This document shows, one piece after another, positions 1-8,118 of a stretch of 32,044 bases of DNA. Source of the DNA: an uncultured Bacillota bacterium (GTDB lineage: Bacteria > Bacillota > Clostridia > Oscillospirales > Oscillospiraceae); assembly GCA_947383275.1 (NCBI GenBank), contig CANDCW010000024.1:1-32044 (forward strand), in the 5' to 3' direction. Made by a program: the position numbers and the translations under genes. The notes beneath the pieces are model-generated. The model was not told where the DNA came from and made no database searches. It saw only the letters and a program-made list of their open reading frames with translations. The number at the start of each line of letters is the position of its first letter. Positions within the stretch are counted from its first letter, which is position 1.

Positions 1-1
1 C

Positions 2-1309
2 ATCAACCTCCACTTCACCGGCGACTTCCACGCCATCGGCGCGGCCAACAACCTGATGGCCGCCATGCTGGACAACCACATTCAGCAGGGCAACGCCCTG
101 GGCATCGACGTGAAGCAGATCACCTGGAAGCGGGCCGTGGACATGAACGACCGCCAGCTGCGCCACATCATCAACGGCCTGGGCGGCAAGATGCAGGGCG
201 TGCCCAGAGAGGACGGATTCGAGATTACCGTGGCCAGCGAAATTATGGCTGTGCTGTGCCTGTCCTCCTCCATCACCGACCTGAAGGAGCGGCTGGGCAA
301 AATGATCGTGGCCTATACCTACGGCGGCAAGCCCGTGACCGCCCACGACCTGAAGGCGGAGGGCGCTATGGCCGCCCTGCTCAAGGACGCCATGAAGCCC
401 AACCTGGTCCAGACCCTGGAGGGCACCCCCGCCTTTATCCACGGCGGCCCCTTCGCCAACATCGCCCACGGCTGCAACTCCGTCATGGCCACCCGTATGG
501 CCCTGAAGATGGGCGACTATGCCGTCACCGAGGCCGGCTTCGCCGCCGACCTGGGCGCGGAGAAGTTCATCGACATCAAGTGCCGCAAGGCCGGCCTCAA
601 GCCCTCCGCCGTTGTCATCGTGGCAACCGTCCGCGCGCTGAAGTATCACGGCGGCGTGCCCAAGCCCGAGCTGAACAATGAAAACCTGGAAGCGCTGGAG
701 AAGGGCCTGCCCAACCTGCTCCAGCATGTGGACAACGTGAAGAATGTTTACGGCCTGCCCTGCGTGGTGGCCATCAACGCTTTCCCCACCGACACCAAGG
801 CAGAGCTGGATCTGGTGGAGAGAAAATGCAACGAGCTGGGCGTCAACGTGGCCCTGTCCGAGGTGTGGGCCAAGGGCGGCGAGGGCGGCAAGGCCCTGGC
901 CGAGGAGGTCGTCCGCCTGTGCGAGCAGCCCAATCAGTTCTCCTTTGTCTATGACAGCGGCGCGTCGATCGAAGAGAAGCTGGACACCATCGTGAAGCGG
1001 GTATACCACGGCGACAGGGCGGTGCTCACAGCCAACGCCAAAAAACAGGCGCAGCAGCTGGCTGATCTGGGCTTCGGCGATTTACCCATCTGCATGGCCA
1101 AAACCCAGTATTCCTTCTCTGACAACGCCGCGCTGCTGGGCGCGCCCAAGGGCTTTGAGGTCGCCGTCCGCAACCTGAAGGTATGCGCCGGCGCCGGCTT
1201 CATCGTCGCCCTCACCGGTGATATCATGACCATGCCAGGCCTGCCTAAGGTTCCCGCTGCCGAGCGCATCGATATCGATGAGAACGGCGTGATTTCCGGG
1301 CTGTTCTAA
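2..1309 (+). CDS. fhs: Formate-tetrahydrofolate ligase, 5'-truncated by window edge
   Basis: Formyltetrahydrofolate synthetase joins formate to THF using ATP and can run in reverse to yield ATP and formate. The open frame runs from base 2 with no start in the window. The first visible residues, INLHFTGDFHAIGAANN, are a hallmark of the family, and the frame continues for about 435 codons to a TAA. The family is usually about 555 residues, so roughly the first 120 residues, including the P-loop, lie upstream. The ATG at base 56 is internal, because conserved family sequence precedes it. The gene is followed by two hairpins and converges on the lrp-hutI-hutU operon. Its position next to histidine-degradation and folate genes suggests a role in disposing of the one-carbon unit from histidine; that role is inference. 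The family call is secure. Confidence 0.96.
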   Translation: MNLHFTGDFHAIGAANNLMAAMLDNHIQQGNALGIDVKQITWKRAVDMNDRQLRHIINGLGGKMQGVPREDGFEITVASEIMAVLCLSSSITDLKERLGKMIVAYTYGGKPVTAHDLKAEGAMAALLKDAMKPNLVQTLEGTPAFIHGGPFANIAHGCNSVMATRMALKMGDYAVTEAGFAADLGAEKFIDIKCRKAGLKPSAVVIVATVRALKYHGGVPKPELNNENLEALEKGLPNLLQHVDNVKNVYGLPCVVAINAFPTDTKAELDLVERKCNELGVNVALSEVWAKGGEGGKALAEEVVRLCEQPNQFSFVYDSGASIEEKLDTIVKRVYHGDRAVLTANAKKQAQQLADLGFGDLPICMAKTQYSFSDNAALLGAPKGFEVAVRNLKVCAGAGFIVALTGDIMTMPGLPKVPAAERIDIDENGVISGLF

Positions 1310-1329
1310 TCTGCCTTATATAGATGAAA

Positions 1330-1407
1330 CTACCGCCGCACGGCCCGAGCTGTGCGGCGGTAGTCAAAGACCAAAAGGGCCTGCCCCATTAAGGCAGGCC
1401 CTTTTGG
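1330..1407. terminator. Two tandem hairpins between convergent fhs and lrp
   Basis: The first hairpin has 12-base arms (1330-1341 and 1352-1363) that pair perfectly but has no T-run. The second has perfect 15-base arms (1371-1385 and 1393-1407) around a 7-base loop. It is followed by TTTATTT on the plus strand, and its arms end in AAAA/TTTT. It therefore looks like a bidirectional intrinsic terminator serving fhs (+) and the lrp gene (-), whose stop codon starts two bases away. Confidence 0.85.
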
Positions 1408-1408
1408 T

Positions 1409-1846
1409 TTATTTGGGCAGGAGAACATCCTTCTGTTCAAAGTAGGCCCCCAGTTCCACGGAGGTCTGGGAGTCGCCGTACTGCTTGAGGGAGGCCAGCA
1501 GCGTATCCAGCTCCCGTGTATCCGCCACGGCAAAGCGCAGCAGGGCGTTGAGCTTGCCGACCAGGTGGTGGTGGGCGGTAATAGAGGCGGTATTTTCGCA
1601 AAACCGGCAGAACTGGCTGTATTTTTCCGGGAAGACAGCTACCAGGATAAAGCCCGTTAAATTGCTGTCCAGCAATGTGCGGTCAATGCTGATGGAAAAG
1701 TGCCGGATCACACCCTTCTCCTCCATGCGGCGGATGCGTTCGGAGACAGCGGGGGCGGTGAGGCCCACCCTGTCCCCAATGGACTTCAGGGTAGTGCGGC
1801 TGTCAGACTGGAGTATATTCAGGATTTGATAGTCGGTGCGGTCCAT
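1409..1846 (-). CDS. Lrp/AsnC-family transcriptional regulator
   Basis: A 145-residue protein of normal Lrp/AsnC size. The N-terminal winged helix-turn-helix spans about residues 4-60 (MDRTDYQILNILQ at the start, then SDSRTTLKSIGDRVGLTAPA and VSERIRRMEEKGVI). The ligand-sensing RAM-type alpha/beta domain covers about residues 64-140. Its ATG overlaps the hutI stop codon by one base (TGATG on the minus strand), so it is the third gene of a hutU-hutI-lrp operon and probably translationally coupled. Members of this family usually sense amino acids. Histidine, glutamate or a related metabolite would fit the context, but the ligand cannot be read from sequence. It is distinct from the LysR regulator encoded across the divergent promoter. 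Confidence 0.93.
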   Translation of the reverse strand: MDRTDYQILNILQSDSRTTLKSIGDRVGLTAPAVSERIRRMEEKGVIRHFSISIDRTLLDSNLTGFILVAVFPEKYSQFCRFCENTASITAHHHLVGKLNALLRFAVADTRELDTLLASLKQYGDSQTSVELGAYFEQKDVLLPK

Positions 1847-3069
1847 CAGCCCACCACAGCACCTTTCTTGATGACGGTTTTAACCAGATTGCTGCCCATG
1901 CGGTAGCAGATATAGTCCAAGTCGGGGGCGTCCCAGATCACCAGGTCGCCCTGCTTGCCCGGTTCCAGGGAGCCCACCTTCCCGGCCATATCAATGGCGG
2001 AGGCGGCGTTGAGGGTGACGGCGGTGAGGACTTCCTCGGGGGTGAGCTTATACTTGAGGCAGCCCAGGTTGATGACGAATTGCAGGTTCAGGCAGGGGCA
2101 GGAGCCTGGGTTGAAGTCGGAGGCCATCGCCACCGGCACGCCGGCGCTGACCATGTCCCGCGCGGGGGCAAAGGTGGCGCCCAGATAGAAGCTGGTGGCG
2201 GGGAGAAGGCAGGCCACCACGCCCCCCTTTGCCATGCTGGCAATGCCTTCGGGAGGACAGACAATGAGGTGTTCGGCGGAAATGGCGCCAATTTCACCGG
2301 CCAGGACGGAGCCGCCGATTGCCTCGATTTCATCGGCGTGGATCTTGGGGCGCAGGCCGTATTTCAGCCCGGCCTCCAGAATCTGGCGCGACTCCTCTAC
2401 AGTAAAGGTATCGGCCTCGCAGAAGACGTCGCAGAATTTGGCAATGCCCTGCTCTTTTACTCTGGGCATCATCTCCTCACAGACCAGGCGGATGTATTCC
2501 GCCCGGTTGGTCTTGTACTCTGCGGGGACCAGATGGGCCCCCATGAAGGTGGCCACAATGTCCATGGCGTGGCGGTCGTTCAGATTTTTGATCACCTGGA
2601 GGGCTTTCAGCTCGTGCTCGGTGGCCAGGCCGTAGCCGCTCTTGGCCTCGCAGGTAGTGACGCCGAAGTGCAGCATCTCATCCAGGGCTCGGGCGGCTTT
2701 CTGAGTCAGCTCCTCCTCGGTGGACTGCCGGGTGGCGTTGGTGGTGGACTGGATGCCGCCGCCGGCGTTCTGGATCTCCAGGTAGGTCTTGCCGTGGAGC
2801 TTCATGCCCAGCTCGTTCTGCCGCCAGCCGCCGAAGATCAGGTGGGTGTGGGCGTCTACCAGGCCGGGGGTGACCAGGCTGCCCTGGGCGTCGATGACCT
2901 GATCCGCCGCGGGGGCGGGGCCGGTGCCCACCTGCGCCACGCTGCCGCCTTCCATCAGGACCCACGCGTCCTTGAGAAGTTCAATTTTTCCCTGTTCTGG
3001 GCCCTTTTTGGGGCCGGCGCCCCTGGGGGTGGCCAGCATGCCGATATTGGTTACAATTACTCTGCTCAT
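1846..3069 (-). CDS. hutI: Imidazolonepropionase
   Basis: Catalyses the third step of histidine degradation, hydrolysing 4-imidazolone-5-propionate to N-formimino-L-glutamate in the cytoplasm. The metal-binding HxH motif of the amidohydrolase fold is at residues 74-76 (DAHTHLIFGG). Other visible family motifs are AHLVPAEYK, the metal-site HADEI, and SDFNPGS near the C-terminus. I chose the ATG giving MSRVIVTN, for a protein of 407 residues, because AAAGGAA lies at a proper distance upstream. An in-frame ATG three codons earlier sits directly on that ribosome site. Length fits the usual 400-420 residues. The gene follows hutU after a 66-base gap containing a hairpin, and overlaps the downstream lrp start. 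Confidence 0.97.
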   Translation of the reverse strand: MSRVIVTNIGMLATPRGAGPKKGPEQGKIELLKDAWVLMEGGSVAQVGTGPAPAADQVIDAQGSLVTPGLVDAHTHLIFGGWRQNELGMKLHGKTYLEIQNAGGGIQSTTNATRQSTEEELTQKAARALDEMLHFGVTTCEAKSGYGLATEHELKALQVIKNLNDRHAMDIVATFMGAHLVPAEYKTNRAEYIRLVCEEMMPRVKEQGIAKFCDVFCEADTFTVEESRQILEAGLKYGLRPKIHADEIEAIGGSVLAGEIGAISAEHLIVCPPEGIASMAKGGVVACLLPATSFYLGATFAPARDMVSAGVPVAMASDFNPGSCPCLNLQFVINLGCLKYKLTPEEVLTAVTLNAASAIDMAGKVGSLEPGKQGDLVIWDAPDLDYICYRMGSNLVKTVIKKGAVVG

Positions 3070-3090
3070 GTTGCCCATTCCTTTCCAAAA

Positions 3091-3113
3091 GAGGGGGCGT
3101 TTTACGCCCCCTC
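3091..3113 (-). terminator. Intercistronic hairpin between hutU and hutI (possible attenuator)
   Basis: Perfect 10-base arms (GAGGGGGCGT / ACGCCCCCTC) surround a 3-base loop. In the direction of transcription (minus strand) the stem is followed by TTTTGG. It lies after the hutU stop and 22 bases before the hutI start. It may be a leaky terminator that lowers hutI-lrp expression relative to hutU, or an RNA-stabilising stem. The structure is visible; the role is inferred. Confidence 0.6.
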
Positions 3114-3135
3114 TCAATCATACTGCGGTGAAATT

Positions 3136-5151
3136 TTAACCCTTCATGCCCTTAACGGCCTCGGCCACAATGGCGTCGTCGGCGATGTAAGGCATAGTGA
3201 TGTGGTCCTGGCCGGCGTACAGCTCGTTGTATTCGGCCACGGTGCTCATGGAGTTGGGGTTGCCGGCCCAGTTGCGGCGGGAGACGCCGATCATGGTATC
3301 CCAGGGCATGGACATCTTCAGGATGGTGTCCACCCGCTCGGAGCCGTCCAGCACCATGCCGAAGCCGCCGTTGATGGCCTTGCCGATGCCGGTGCCGCCG
3401 CCGTTGTGCAGGGCGATGAGGCTCATGCCCCGGGCGGCGTTGCCCGCGTAGCACTGGGTGGCCATTTCGGCCATAATATTGGAGCCGTCCTTGATGTTGG
3501 AAGTCTCACGGAAAGGGGAGTCGGTTCCGCCGGTGTCGTGGTGGTCGCGGCCCAGCATGACGGGGCCGATCTCGCCATTGCGGACCATCTCGTTGAACTT
3601 CAGGGCGATGTTCATGCGGCCCATGGCGTCCTGATACAGGATGCGGCACTGGGTGCCCACCACCAGCTTGTTCTTCTTGGCGTCCCGGCACCAGACATAG
3701 TTGTCATAGTCCTGATAGCGGCGGTTGTGGGCCTTGATATACTCGGCGGCAGCGGCGTCGGTCTTGTCCAGGTCCTCGGGGTTGCGGCTCAGGCAGCACC
3801 AGCGGAAGGGGCCGTAGCCGAAGTCAAACAGGCAGGGGCCGAGAATGTCCTCCACGTAGGAGGGGAATACAAAGCCGTCCAGGTCGTTTTCGCCGTTTTT
3901 GCAGATGGATTTGACGCCGGTGTCATATACAGCCTTCAGGAAGCTGTTGCCGTAATCGAAGAAGTAGGTGCCTTTCTCATGGAGCTTGCAGATCATCTCG
4001 TAGTGGTGCTGGAGGGTCTTGTCCACCAGCTTGGCGAAGCCCTCGGGGTCCTTGTCCAGCATGTCGGTGCGCTGCTCGAAGCTCAGGCCCTGGGGGCAAT
4101 AGCCGCCGTCGTAGGGCACATGGCAGGAGGTCTGGTCGGAGAGCAGGTCCACATGGATGTTGTTGTTATAGACGTACTCCAGCAGGTCAACGATGTTGCC
4201 GTGATAGGCCACGGCGCAGGGCTGCTTGCTGGCCTGGTGCTCCTGAGCGATCTTCACGGCCTCGGCCAAATCGCCGGTGCGGTGGCTTACCCAGCCCTGG
4301 GTATAGCGGGTCTCAATGCGGGAGTCGTCCACCTCGGCGATAATGGAGGCGGCCCCGGCGATTTCAGCAGCCTTGCCCTGGGCGCCGGACATGCCGCCCA
4401 GGCCGGCGGAGATGAACAGGCGGCCGGCCAGATTGCCGTCCTCGGGGATGCCCAGCTTCAGGCGGCCGGCGTTGAGCAGGGTGTTGAAGGTGCCGTGGAC
4501 GATGCCCTGGGGGCCGATGTACATCCAGCCGCCGGCGGTCATCTGGCCGTAGTTGGCCACGCCGATGGCGGCGGCGCGGTTGAAGTTTTTCAGATCGTCG
4601 AAGGCGCCCACCATCAGGCCGTTGGAGATGATGCAGCGGGGGGCCAGCTTGTGGCTGTGGAACAGGCCCAGGGGGTGGCCGGACATGACCACCAGGGTCT
4701 GCTCGTCGGTCATGACCTCCAGGTACTTCTTGATCAGGCGGTACTGCATCCAGTTCTGGCAGACCTGGCCGGTCTCGCCGTAGGTGACCAGCTCATAGGG
4801 GTATAGGGCGATGTCAAAGTCCAGGTTGTTGTCAATCATCACCTGGAAAGCCTTGGCCTCGGTGCAGTTGCCCTTGTACTCCTCAATGGGCTTGCCGTAG
4901 AGCTTGCCGGCGGGGCGGAAGCGGTAGCCGTAGATGCGGCCGTGCTCCTCCAGCTCCTGGGCGAACTCCTTGGCCATCTGGGCGTGATGGTCAGGGTGGA
5001 TGTAGCGCAGGGCGTTCTTGATGGCCAGGGCCTTGTCGGCCTCGGACAGGTGGGACTCGCGGCGGGGGGCGCGGCGGTAGCCCTCCTCAAAGGCGGGGTA
5101 CTCGGGCAGGTCGTAGTCCAGCTTGATGGTCATGGCGTCTGCGAGATTCAT
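3136..5151 (-). CDS. hutU: Urocanate hydratase (urocanase), long form
   Basis: Converts urocanate to 4-imidazolone-5-propionate using tightly bound NAD+, the second step of histidine degradation. The protein is 671 residues, matching the long urocanase form (about 660-680) rather than the roughly 555-residue Pseudomonas/Bacillus form. The dinucleotide-binding segment GLGGMSGAQG is at residues 250-259, and TAGGWMYIGPQGIVHGTF precedes it. I chose the ATG at 5151 (MNLADAMTIK) because GGAGGAACCACTT stands directly before it; the longer open frame upstream has no ribosome site. It is the first gene of the minus-strand operon hutU-hutI-lrp and is divergent from lysR. Histidine ammonia-lyase, which would supply urocanate, is not in the window. 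Confidence 0.97.
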   Translation of the reverse strand: MNLADAMTIKLDYDLPEYPAFEEGYRRAPRRESHLSEADKALAIKNALRYIHPDHHAQMAKEFAQELEEHGRIYGYRFRPAGKLYGKPIEEYKGNCTEAKAFQVMIDNNLDFDIALYPYELVTYGETGQVCQNWMQYRLIKKYLEVMTDEQTLVVMSGHPLGLFHSHKLAPRCIISNGLMVGAFDDLKNFNRAAAIGVANYGQMTAGGWMYIGPQGIVHGTFNTLLNAGRLKLGIPEDGNLAGRLFISAGLGGMSGAQGKAAEIAGAASIIAEVDDSRIETRYTQGWVSHRTGDLAEAVKIAQEHQASKQPCAVAYHGNIVDLLEYVYNNNIHVDLLSDQTSCHVPYDGGYCPQGLSFEQRTDMLDKDPEGFAKLVDKTLQHHYEMICKLHEKGTYFFDYGNSFLKAVYDTGVKSICKNGENDLDGFVFPSYVEDILGPCLFDFGYGPFRWCCLSRNPEDLDKTDAAAAEYIKAHNRRYQDYDNYVWCRDAKKNKLVVGTQCRILYQDAMGRMNIALKFNEMVRNGEIGPVMLGRDHHDTGGTDSPFRETSNIKDGSNIMAEMATQCYAGNAARGMSLIALHNGGGTGIGKAINGGFGMVLDGSERVDTILKMSMPWDTMIGVSRRNWAGNPNSMSTVAEYNELYAGQDHITMPYIADDAIVAEAVKGMKG

Positions 5152-5221
5152 AAGTGGTTCCTCCGCTTCATTAAGATTTTGTGAAAAACATCTGCATTGA
5201 CACCGGAATGTCTTTCTCATG

Positions 5222-5286
5222 TATTGTATTTTACCAAAAATATGATAAAATGAAAAGTACCACTATTGTATATTTGATATACAAAA
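5222..5286. promoter_or_regulatory. Divergent hutU/lysR control region with two dyad operators
   Basis: This AT-rich stretch lies between divergent hutU and lysR. Dyad A (5222-5247) pairs TATTGTATTTT with AAAATATGATA around a 4-base spacer (9 of 11 match). Dyad B (5264-5286) contains the perfect palindrome TTGTATATTTGATATACAA at 5266-5284, which fits the LysR T-N11-A pattern. A candidate lysR promoter overlaps dyad B: TTGATA at 5274, a 17-base spacer, then TATTTT. A candidate hutU promoter on the minus strand (TTTTCA-17-TAAAAT) overlaps dyad A. The dyads are seen directly; binding by the adjacent LysR protein is inferred. Confidence 0.65.
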
Positions 5287-5333
5287 ACAGTATGGCTATT
5301 TTCGATTGTTTTATGCGGGAAAGGAATGATACC

Positions 5334-6218
5334 GTGAATTTCAAGCAGCTGGAGTACTTTGCCGCTGTGGCGGAGGCCGGGAGCATCTCAGGGGCGTCCC
5401 GGGAACTCCATGTGGCCCAGCCCCCCATCAGCCGCCAGCTGGCGCTGCTGGAGGACGAGCTGGGGGCCTGCCTGTTTCTGCGCACAAATAAAGGAATCGC
5501 GCTGACCGAGGCGGGCCGCTGCCTCTATCAGCAGAGCCAGCAGATGTTTCAAAGCTTTCGGGCCATGGCGGACAGCGTCCGGGAGGTGGCCGCCGGGATG
5601 CGGGGTCAGCTGAAGCTGGGAGTCATTTACTCCGACATCCGAATTGCCACCAGCCTGCTGAAGGAGTACCATGAGAAGTTCCCGCAGGTGGAGCTGTATG
5701 TCCGCATGGGCTCCCCCGCCGACCTGCTGGACGATCTGGGCCGGGGGGAGCTGCATGTGCTGTTTCTGCGCAGCCAGTCGGAGCGGGCGTTCGGCCTGAA
5801 GGAGCGGGTGCTGGGAGAGGACCCGCTGGAACTGGTGATGTGCCACGCCACCGACCCCGCGCCGGGACAAAAGGCTGTTCCCATCCAGGCGCTGCGGGAT
5901 GTTCCTATGTGCCTGCTGCGCAGCGACGACCTGTGGGGCTACAGCCGGGATCTGCTGGAGGAGTGCCGCCGGGCGGGATTTTCACCCCGCGTGGTTTGCC
6001 ACTGCTACGACACCCCTATGGAAATGCACCTGGTTCAGGAGGGGTTTGGCGTGGGCTTTTTACCCAAATCCATCGTAGCGGCCCACCCCGGCTCGCCGGT
6101 CTACACCAAGCCGGTTCTGGAGTACGCCGCCAAATCCTACCCCATTCTGGTGTGGGAAAACGACCCCTATCAGGCGGGCTGTGTCAAGCGCTTTTTAGAG
6201 CTGGCCGACGTTCCCTGA
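5334..6218 (+). CDS. LysR-family transcriptional regulator
   Basis: A 294-residue protein with the standard LysR layout. The N-terminal winged helix-turn-helix covers about residues 1-60 (VNFKQLEYFAAVAEAGSIS, then ASRELHVAQPPISRQLALLE). A periplasmic-binding-protein-like effector domain runs from about residue 90 to the end. I chose the GTG at 5334 because AAGGAATG lies five bases upstream and the first residues then match the family's usual start; upstream in-frame ATGs would add a non-family extension. It is divergent from hutU and sits just before ftcD, so it is the natural candidate regulator of the histidine genes, with urocanate or formiminoglutamate as possible effectors. That assignment is inference. 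Confidence 0.94.
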   Translation: MNFKQLEYFAAVAEAGSISGASRELHVAQPPISRQLALLEDELGACLFLRTNKGIALTEAGRCLYQQSQQMFQSFRAMADSVREVAAGMRGQLKLGVIYSDIRIATSLLKEYHEKFPQVELYVRMGSPADLLDDLGRGELHVLFLRSQSERAFGLKERVLGEDPLELVMCHATDPAPGQKAVPIQALRDVPMCLLRSDDLWGYSRDLLEECRRAGFSPRVVCHCYDTPMEMHLVQEGFGVGFLPKSIVAAHPGSPVYTKPVLEYAAKSYPILVWENDPYQAGCVKRFLELADVP

Positions 6219-6314
6219 GATTTTTTGCGCCCCGCCCCAGCACAGGGAACAGGGAGCGCTCCCCCAAAGGGCTTAATATTTTTAAGCAAACAACCGAAAA
6301 CACCTTTGTCCAGG

Positions 6315-6345
6315 TATTGTATCTTTGCGCCAGATGCAATATAAT
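6315..6345 (+). promoter_or_regulatory. ftcD promoter overlapped by a dyad operator
   Basis: A near-consensus sigma-A promoter is present: TTGTAT at 6317-6322, a 17-base spacer, and TATAAT at 6340-6345. It is overlaid by the inverted repeat TATTGTATCT / AGATGCAATA (6315-6324 and 6332-6341, 9 of 10 matching), which shares the TATTGTAT half-site with the two hutU/lysR dyads. This suggests common control of both arms of the pathway, probably by the neighbouring LysR protein. Confidence 0.8.
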
Positions 6346-6399
6346 AGAAGCACCAAAGAAAACCGCCCTTATAAATATTTTTTTAGGAGGAAATCACAA

Positions 6400-7314
6400 A
6401 TGGCAAGACTTGTCGAGTGCATCCCCAATTTCAGCTGCAGCAAGGAGAAGGACGAGGCCACTTACAACGCCCTGGTGGAAGCGGCCAACAGCGTGCCCGG
6501 CTGCACCCTCTTCGACGCCCAGACTGACGGCAACCACAACCGCTGCGTGTTTACCCTGATCGGCAGCATCGAGGCCATTGAGGAGGTCGCCTTCCGGCTG
6601 ACCAAGGTGGCCACCGAGCGCATTGACATGACCAAGCACAAGGGCGAGCACAAGCGCATGGGCGCCACCGATGTGATCCCCTTTGTCCCCCAATCCAAAG
6701 ATGTAACCGTTGAGGAGTGCGTGGAGCTGACCAAGCGTCTGGGCCAGCGCATCTGGGACGAGCTGAAGGTTCCCTCCTTCCTCTATGAGGACTCCGCCGT
6801 CCGGCCCGAGCGCCGCAATCTGGCTACCTGCCGCAAGGGCGAGTTCGAGGGGATGCCCGAGAAACTGCTCCAGGAGGAGTGGGCCCCCGACTTCGGCGAG
6901 CGGAAGATCCACCCCACCGCCGGCATCACCGCCATCGGCGCCCGTATGCCCCTGGTGGCCTTCAACGTGAACCTGGCCACCTCCGACGTGGAGATCGCCA
7001 AGAAGATCGCCAAGGTCATCCGCGGCTCCTCCGGCGGCTTCCGCAGCTGCAAGGCCATGGGCTTTATGATGGAGGACCGGGGCATCGCCCAGGTGTCTAT
7101 GAACATGGTCAACTATGAGGACACCCCTTTATACGTAGTCTATGAGATGGTCAAGTCCCTGGCTGAGCGCTACGGCACCTATATCGTGGACAGCGAGATC
7201 GTGGGCCTTACCCCCGCTAAGGCCATGATCGACTGCGGCGAGTTCTACCTGAAGGCCCGGGACTTCGACTGCCACAACCAGATTATGGAGTATCATCTGC
7301 TGGACATGAAGTAA
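6400..7314 (+). CDS. ftcD: Glutamate formimidoyltransferase
   Basis: Transfers the formimino group of N-formimino-L-glutamate to THF, giving glutamate and 5-formimino-THF. The protein is 304 residues, the size of the separate transferase domain; in animals this domain is fused to the cyclodeaminase encoded here by the next gene. The N-terminal half begins MARLVECIPNFSCSKEKDE and includes AQTDGNHNRCVFTLIG. The C-terminal half includes GARMPLVAFNVNLATSDVE and IVGLTPAKAM, both typical of the family. Start choice is firm: AGGAGG lies eight bases before ATG 6400. It heads the plus-strand operon with fchA, 21 bases downstream, and has its own strong promoter. Confidence 0.97.
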   Translation: MARLVECIPNFSCSKEKDEATYNALVEAANSVPGCTLFDAQTDGNHNRCVFTLIGSIEAIEEVAFRLTKVATERIDMTKHKGEHKRMGATDVIPFVPQSKDVTVEECVELTKRLGQRIWDELKVPSFLYEDSAVRPERRNLATCRKGEFEGMPEKLLQEEWAPDFGERKIHPTAGITAIGARMPLVAFNVNLATSDVEIAKKIAKVIRGSSGGFRSCKAMGFMMEDRGIAQVSMNMVNYEDTPLYVVYEMVKSLAERYGTYIVDSEIVGLTPAKAMIDCGEFYLKARDFDCHNQIMEYHLLDMK

Positions 7315-7335
7315 GATAGAAGGAGAAGGACGAAC

Positions 7336-7962
7336 ATGAAATTAGCCGATCTGAAAACATCTGAGTTTGTGGACCTGCTGGCCTCTGACGCCCCCGCCCC
7401 TGGCGGCGGATCCGCCGCCGCCCTGGAAGGCGCCCTGGGCGCCGCCCTGACTGCCATGGTGTGCTCCCTGACGGTGGGGAAGAAGAAGTACGCCGGTGTC
7501 CAGGAGCTGGTGGAGGCCGCCCAGAAGAAGGCGCTGGACCTGAAAGCCCGCTTTGTGGATGTGATGGACCGGGACACCGAGGCGTTTAACGTGGTCAGCG
7601 CCGCCTTTGGAATGCCCAAGGGCACCGACGAGGAGAAGGCCGCCCGCTCCGCAGCTATCCAGGAGGGGCTGAAGGGCTGCACCAAGACCCCCTTCGAGAT
7701 GATGGAGCTGGCTGTGGAGACCTTGGAGCTCACCGCCTCCATTCTGGGTAAGTCCAACGACAGCGCTGCCAGCGATCTGGGTGTGTCTGCCTTGTCCCTG
7801 CGCGCCGCCATTCAGGGGGCGTGGCTCAATGTGCTTATCAACATCGGCAGCCTCAAGGACAAGGAGCTGGCTGAGGACTACCGCGCCAAAGGCGAGGCCC
7901 TGCTGGCGAAGGCCCTGCCCCTGGCCGATGAGATTTACAACACCGTTGTGAGCCAAATGTAA
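7336..7962 (+). CDS. fchA: Formiminotetrahydrofolate cyclodeaminase
   Basis: Converts 5-formimino-THF to 5,10-methenyl-THF, releasing ammonia. The 208-residue, largely helical protein matches the stand-alone FTCD C-terminal domain family. The N-terminal segment LLASDAPAPGGGSAAALEGA carries the glycine-rich motif that contacts the folate. The segment around residues 130-165, with NDSAASDLGVSALSLRAAIQ, is also typical of the family. AAGGAGAAGG lies before ATG 7336. It follows ftcD closely and is probably cotranscribed with it. The product would still need methenyl-THF cyclohydrolase (FolD, not in the window) to reach 10-formyl-THF, the substrate of Fhs working in reverse. Confidence 0.97.
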   Translation: MKLADLKTSEFVDLLASDAPAPGGGSAAALEGALGAALTAMVCSLTVGKKKYAGVQELVEAAQKKALDLKARFVDVMDRDTEAFNVVSAAFGMPKGTDEEKAARSAAIQEGLKGCTKTPFEMMELAVETLELTASILGKSNDSAASDLGVSALSLRAAIQGAWLNVLINIGSLKDKELAEDYRAKGEALLAKALPLADEIYNTVVSQM

Positions 7963-7976
7963 TAAAATAAGTACCT

Positions 7977-8073
7977 GGTCAGAGTAGATACAGCGCGTCA
8001 AGTGCCATTGGATGGGAGGTTGCCAATGGACGAAGGGACGCGAAGCCCGCGTTGCTGTATCGCATCCGCTGCC
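7977..8073 (+). ncRNA. Tetrahydrofolate (THF) riboswitch aptamer
   Basis: The sequence matches the conserved THF riboswitch core. AGAGTAGATACAGCGCGTCA stands at the 5' side, followed by a P3 arm built from CCATTGG and CCAATGG. CGAAGGGACGCGAAGCCCGCG and the 3' element GCATCCGC then complete it. The outer helix P1 is formed by GGTCAG (7977-7982, one bulged T) and CTGCC (8069-8073). The downstream gene is a FolT-type folate transporter component, the classic target of this class. The identification rests on the motif and context; no covariance model was run. Confidence 0.93.
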
Positions 8074-8118
8074 ATGGGGGAGTATGCTCCTTTCATGGCA
8101 ACACGCCGTGAAAGGAGC
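8071..8118 (+). promoter_or_regulatory. Riboswitch expression platform: ribosome-site sequestering hairpin and competing hairpin
   Basis: Arms 8086-8099 (GCTCCTTTCATGGC) and 8105-8118 (GCCGTGAAAGGAGC) form a 14-pair stem with one G-U pair, which hides the AAAGGAG ribosome site of folT. A competing hairpin pairs GCCATG (8071-8076) with CATGGC (8094-8099), with GGAG/CTCC inside, and would free that site. Its 5' arm shares bases 8071-8073 with aptamer helix P1. Folate binding would therefore favour the sequestering stem and switch folT off. The stem is also followed by GTATTTTT, so transcription termination is possible as well. Confidence 0.8.

Noticed and set aside
2080..4806. 908-codon open frame on the plus strand opposite hutI and hutU
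   Set aside because: Long antisense frame caused by high GC; its Gly/Ala/Val/His-rich product has no recognisable domain and it lies fully opposite two well-identified genes.
6270..6290. Small dyad GCTTAATATTTTTAAGC after lysR as a terminator
   Set aside because: Only six AT-rich pairs and no T-run; too weak to call.
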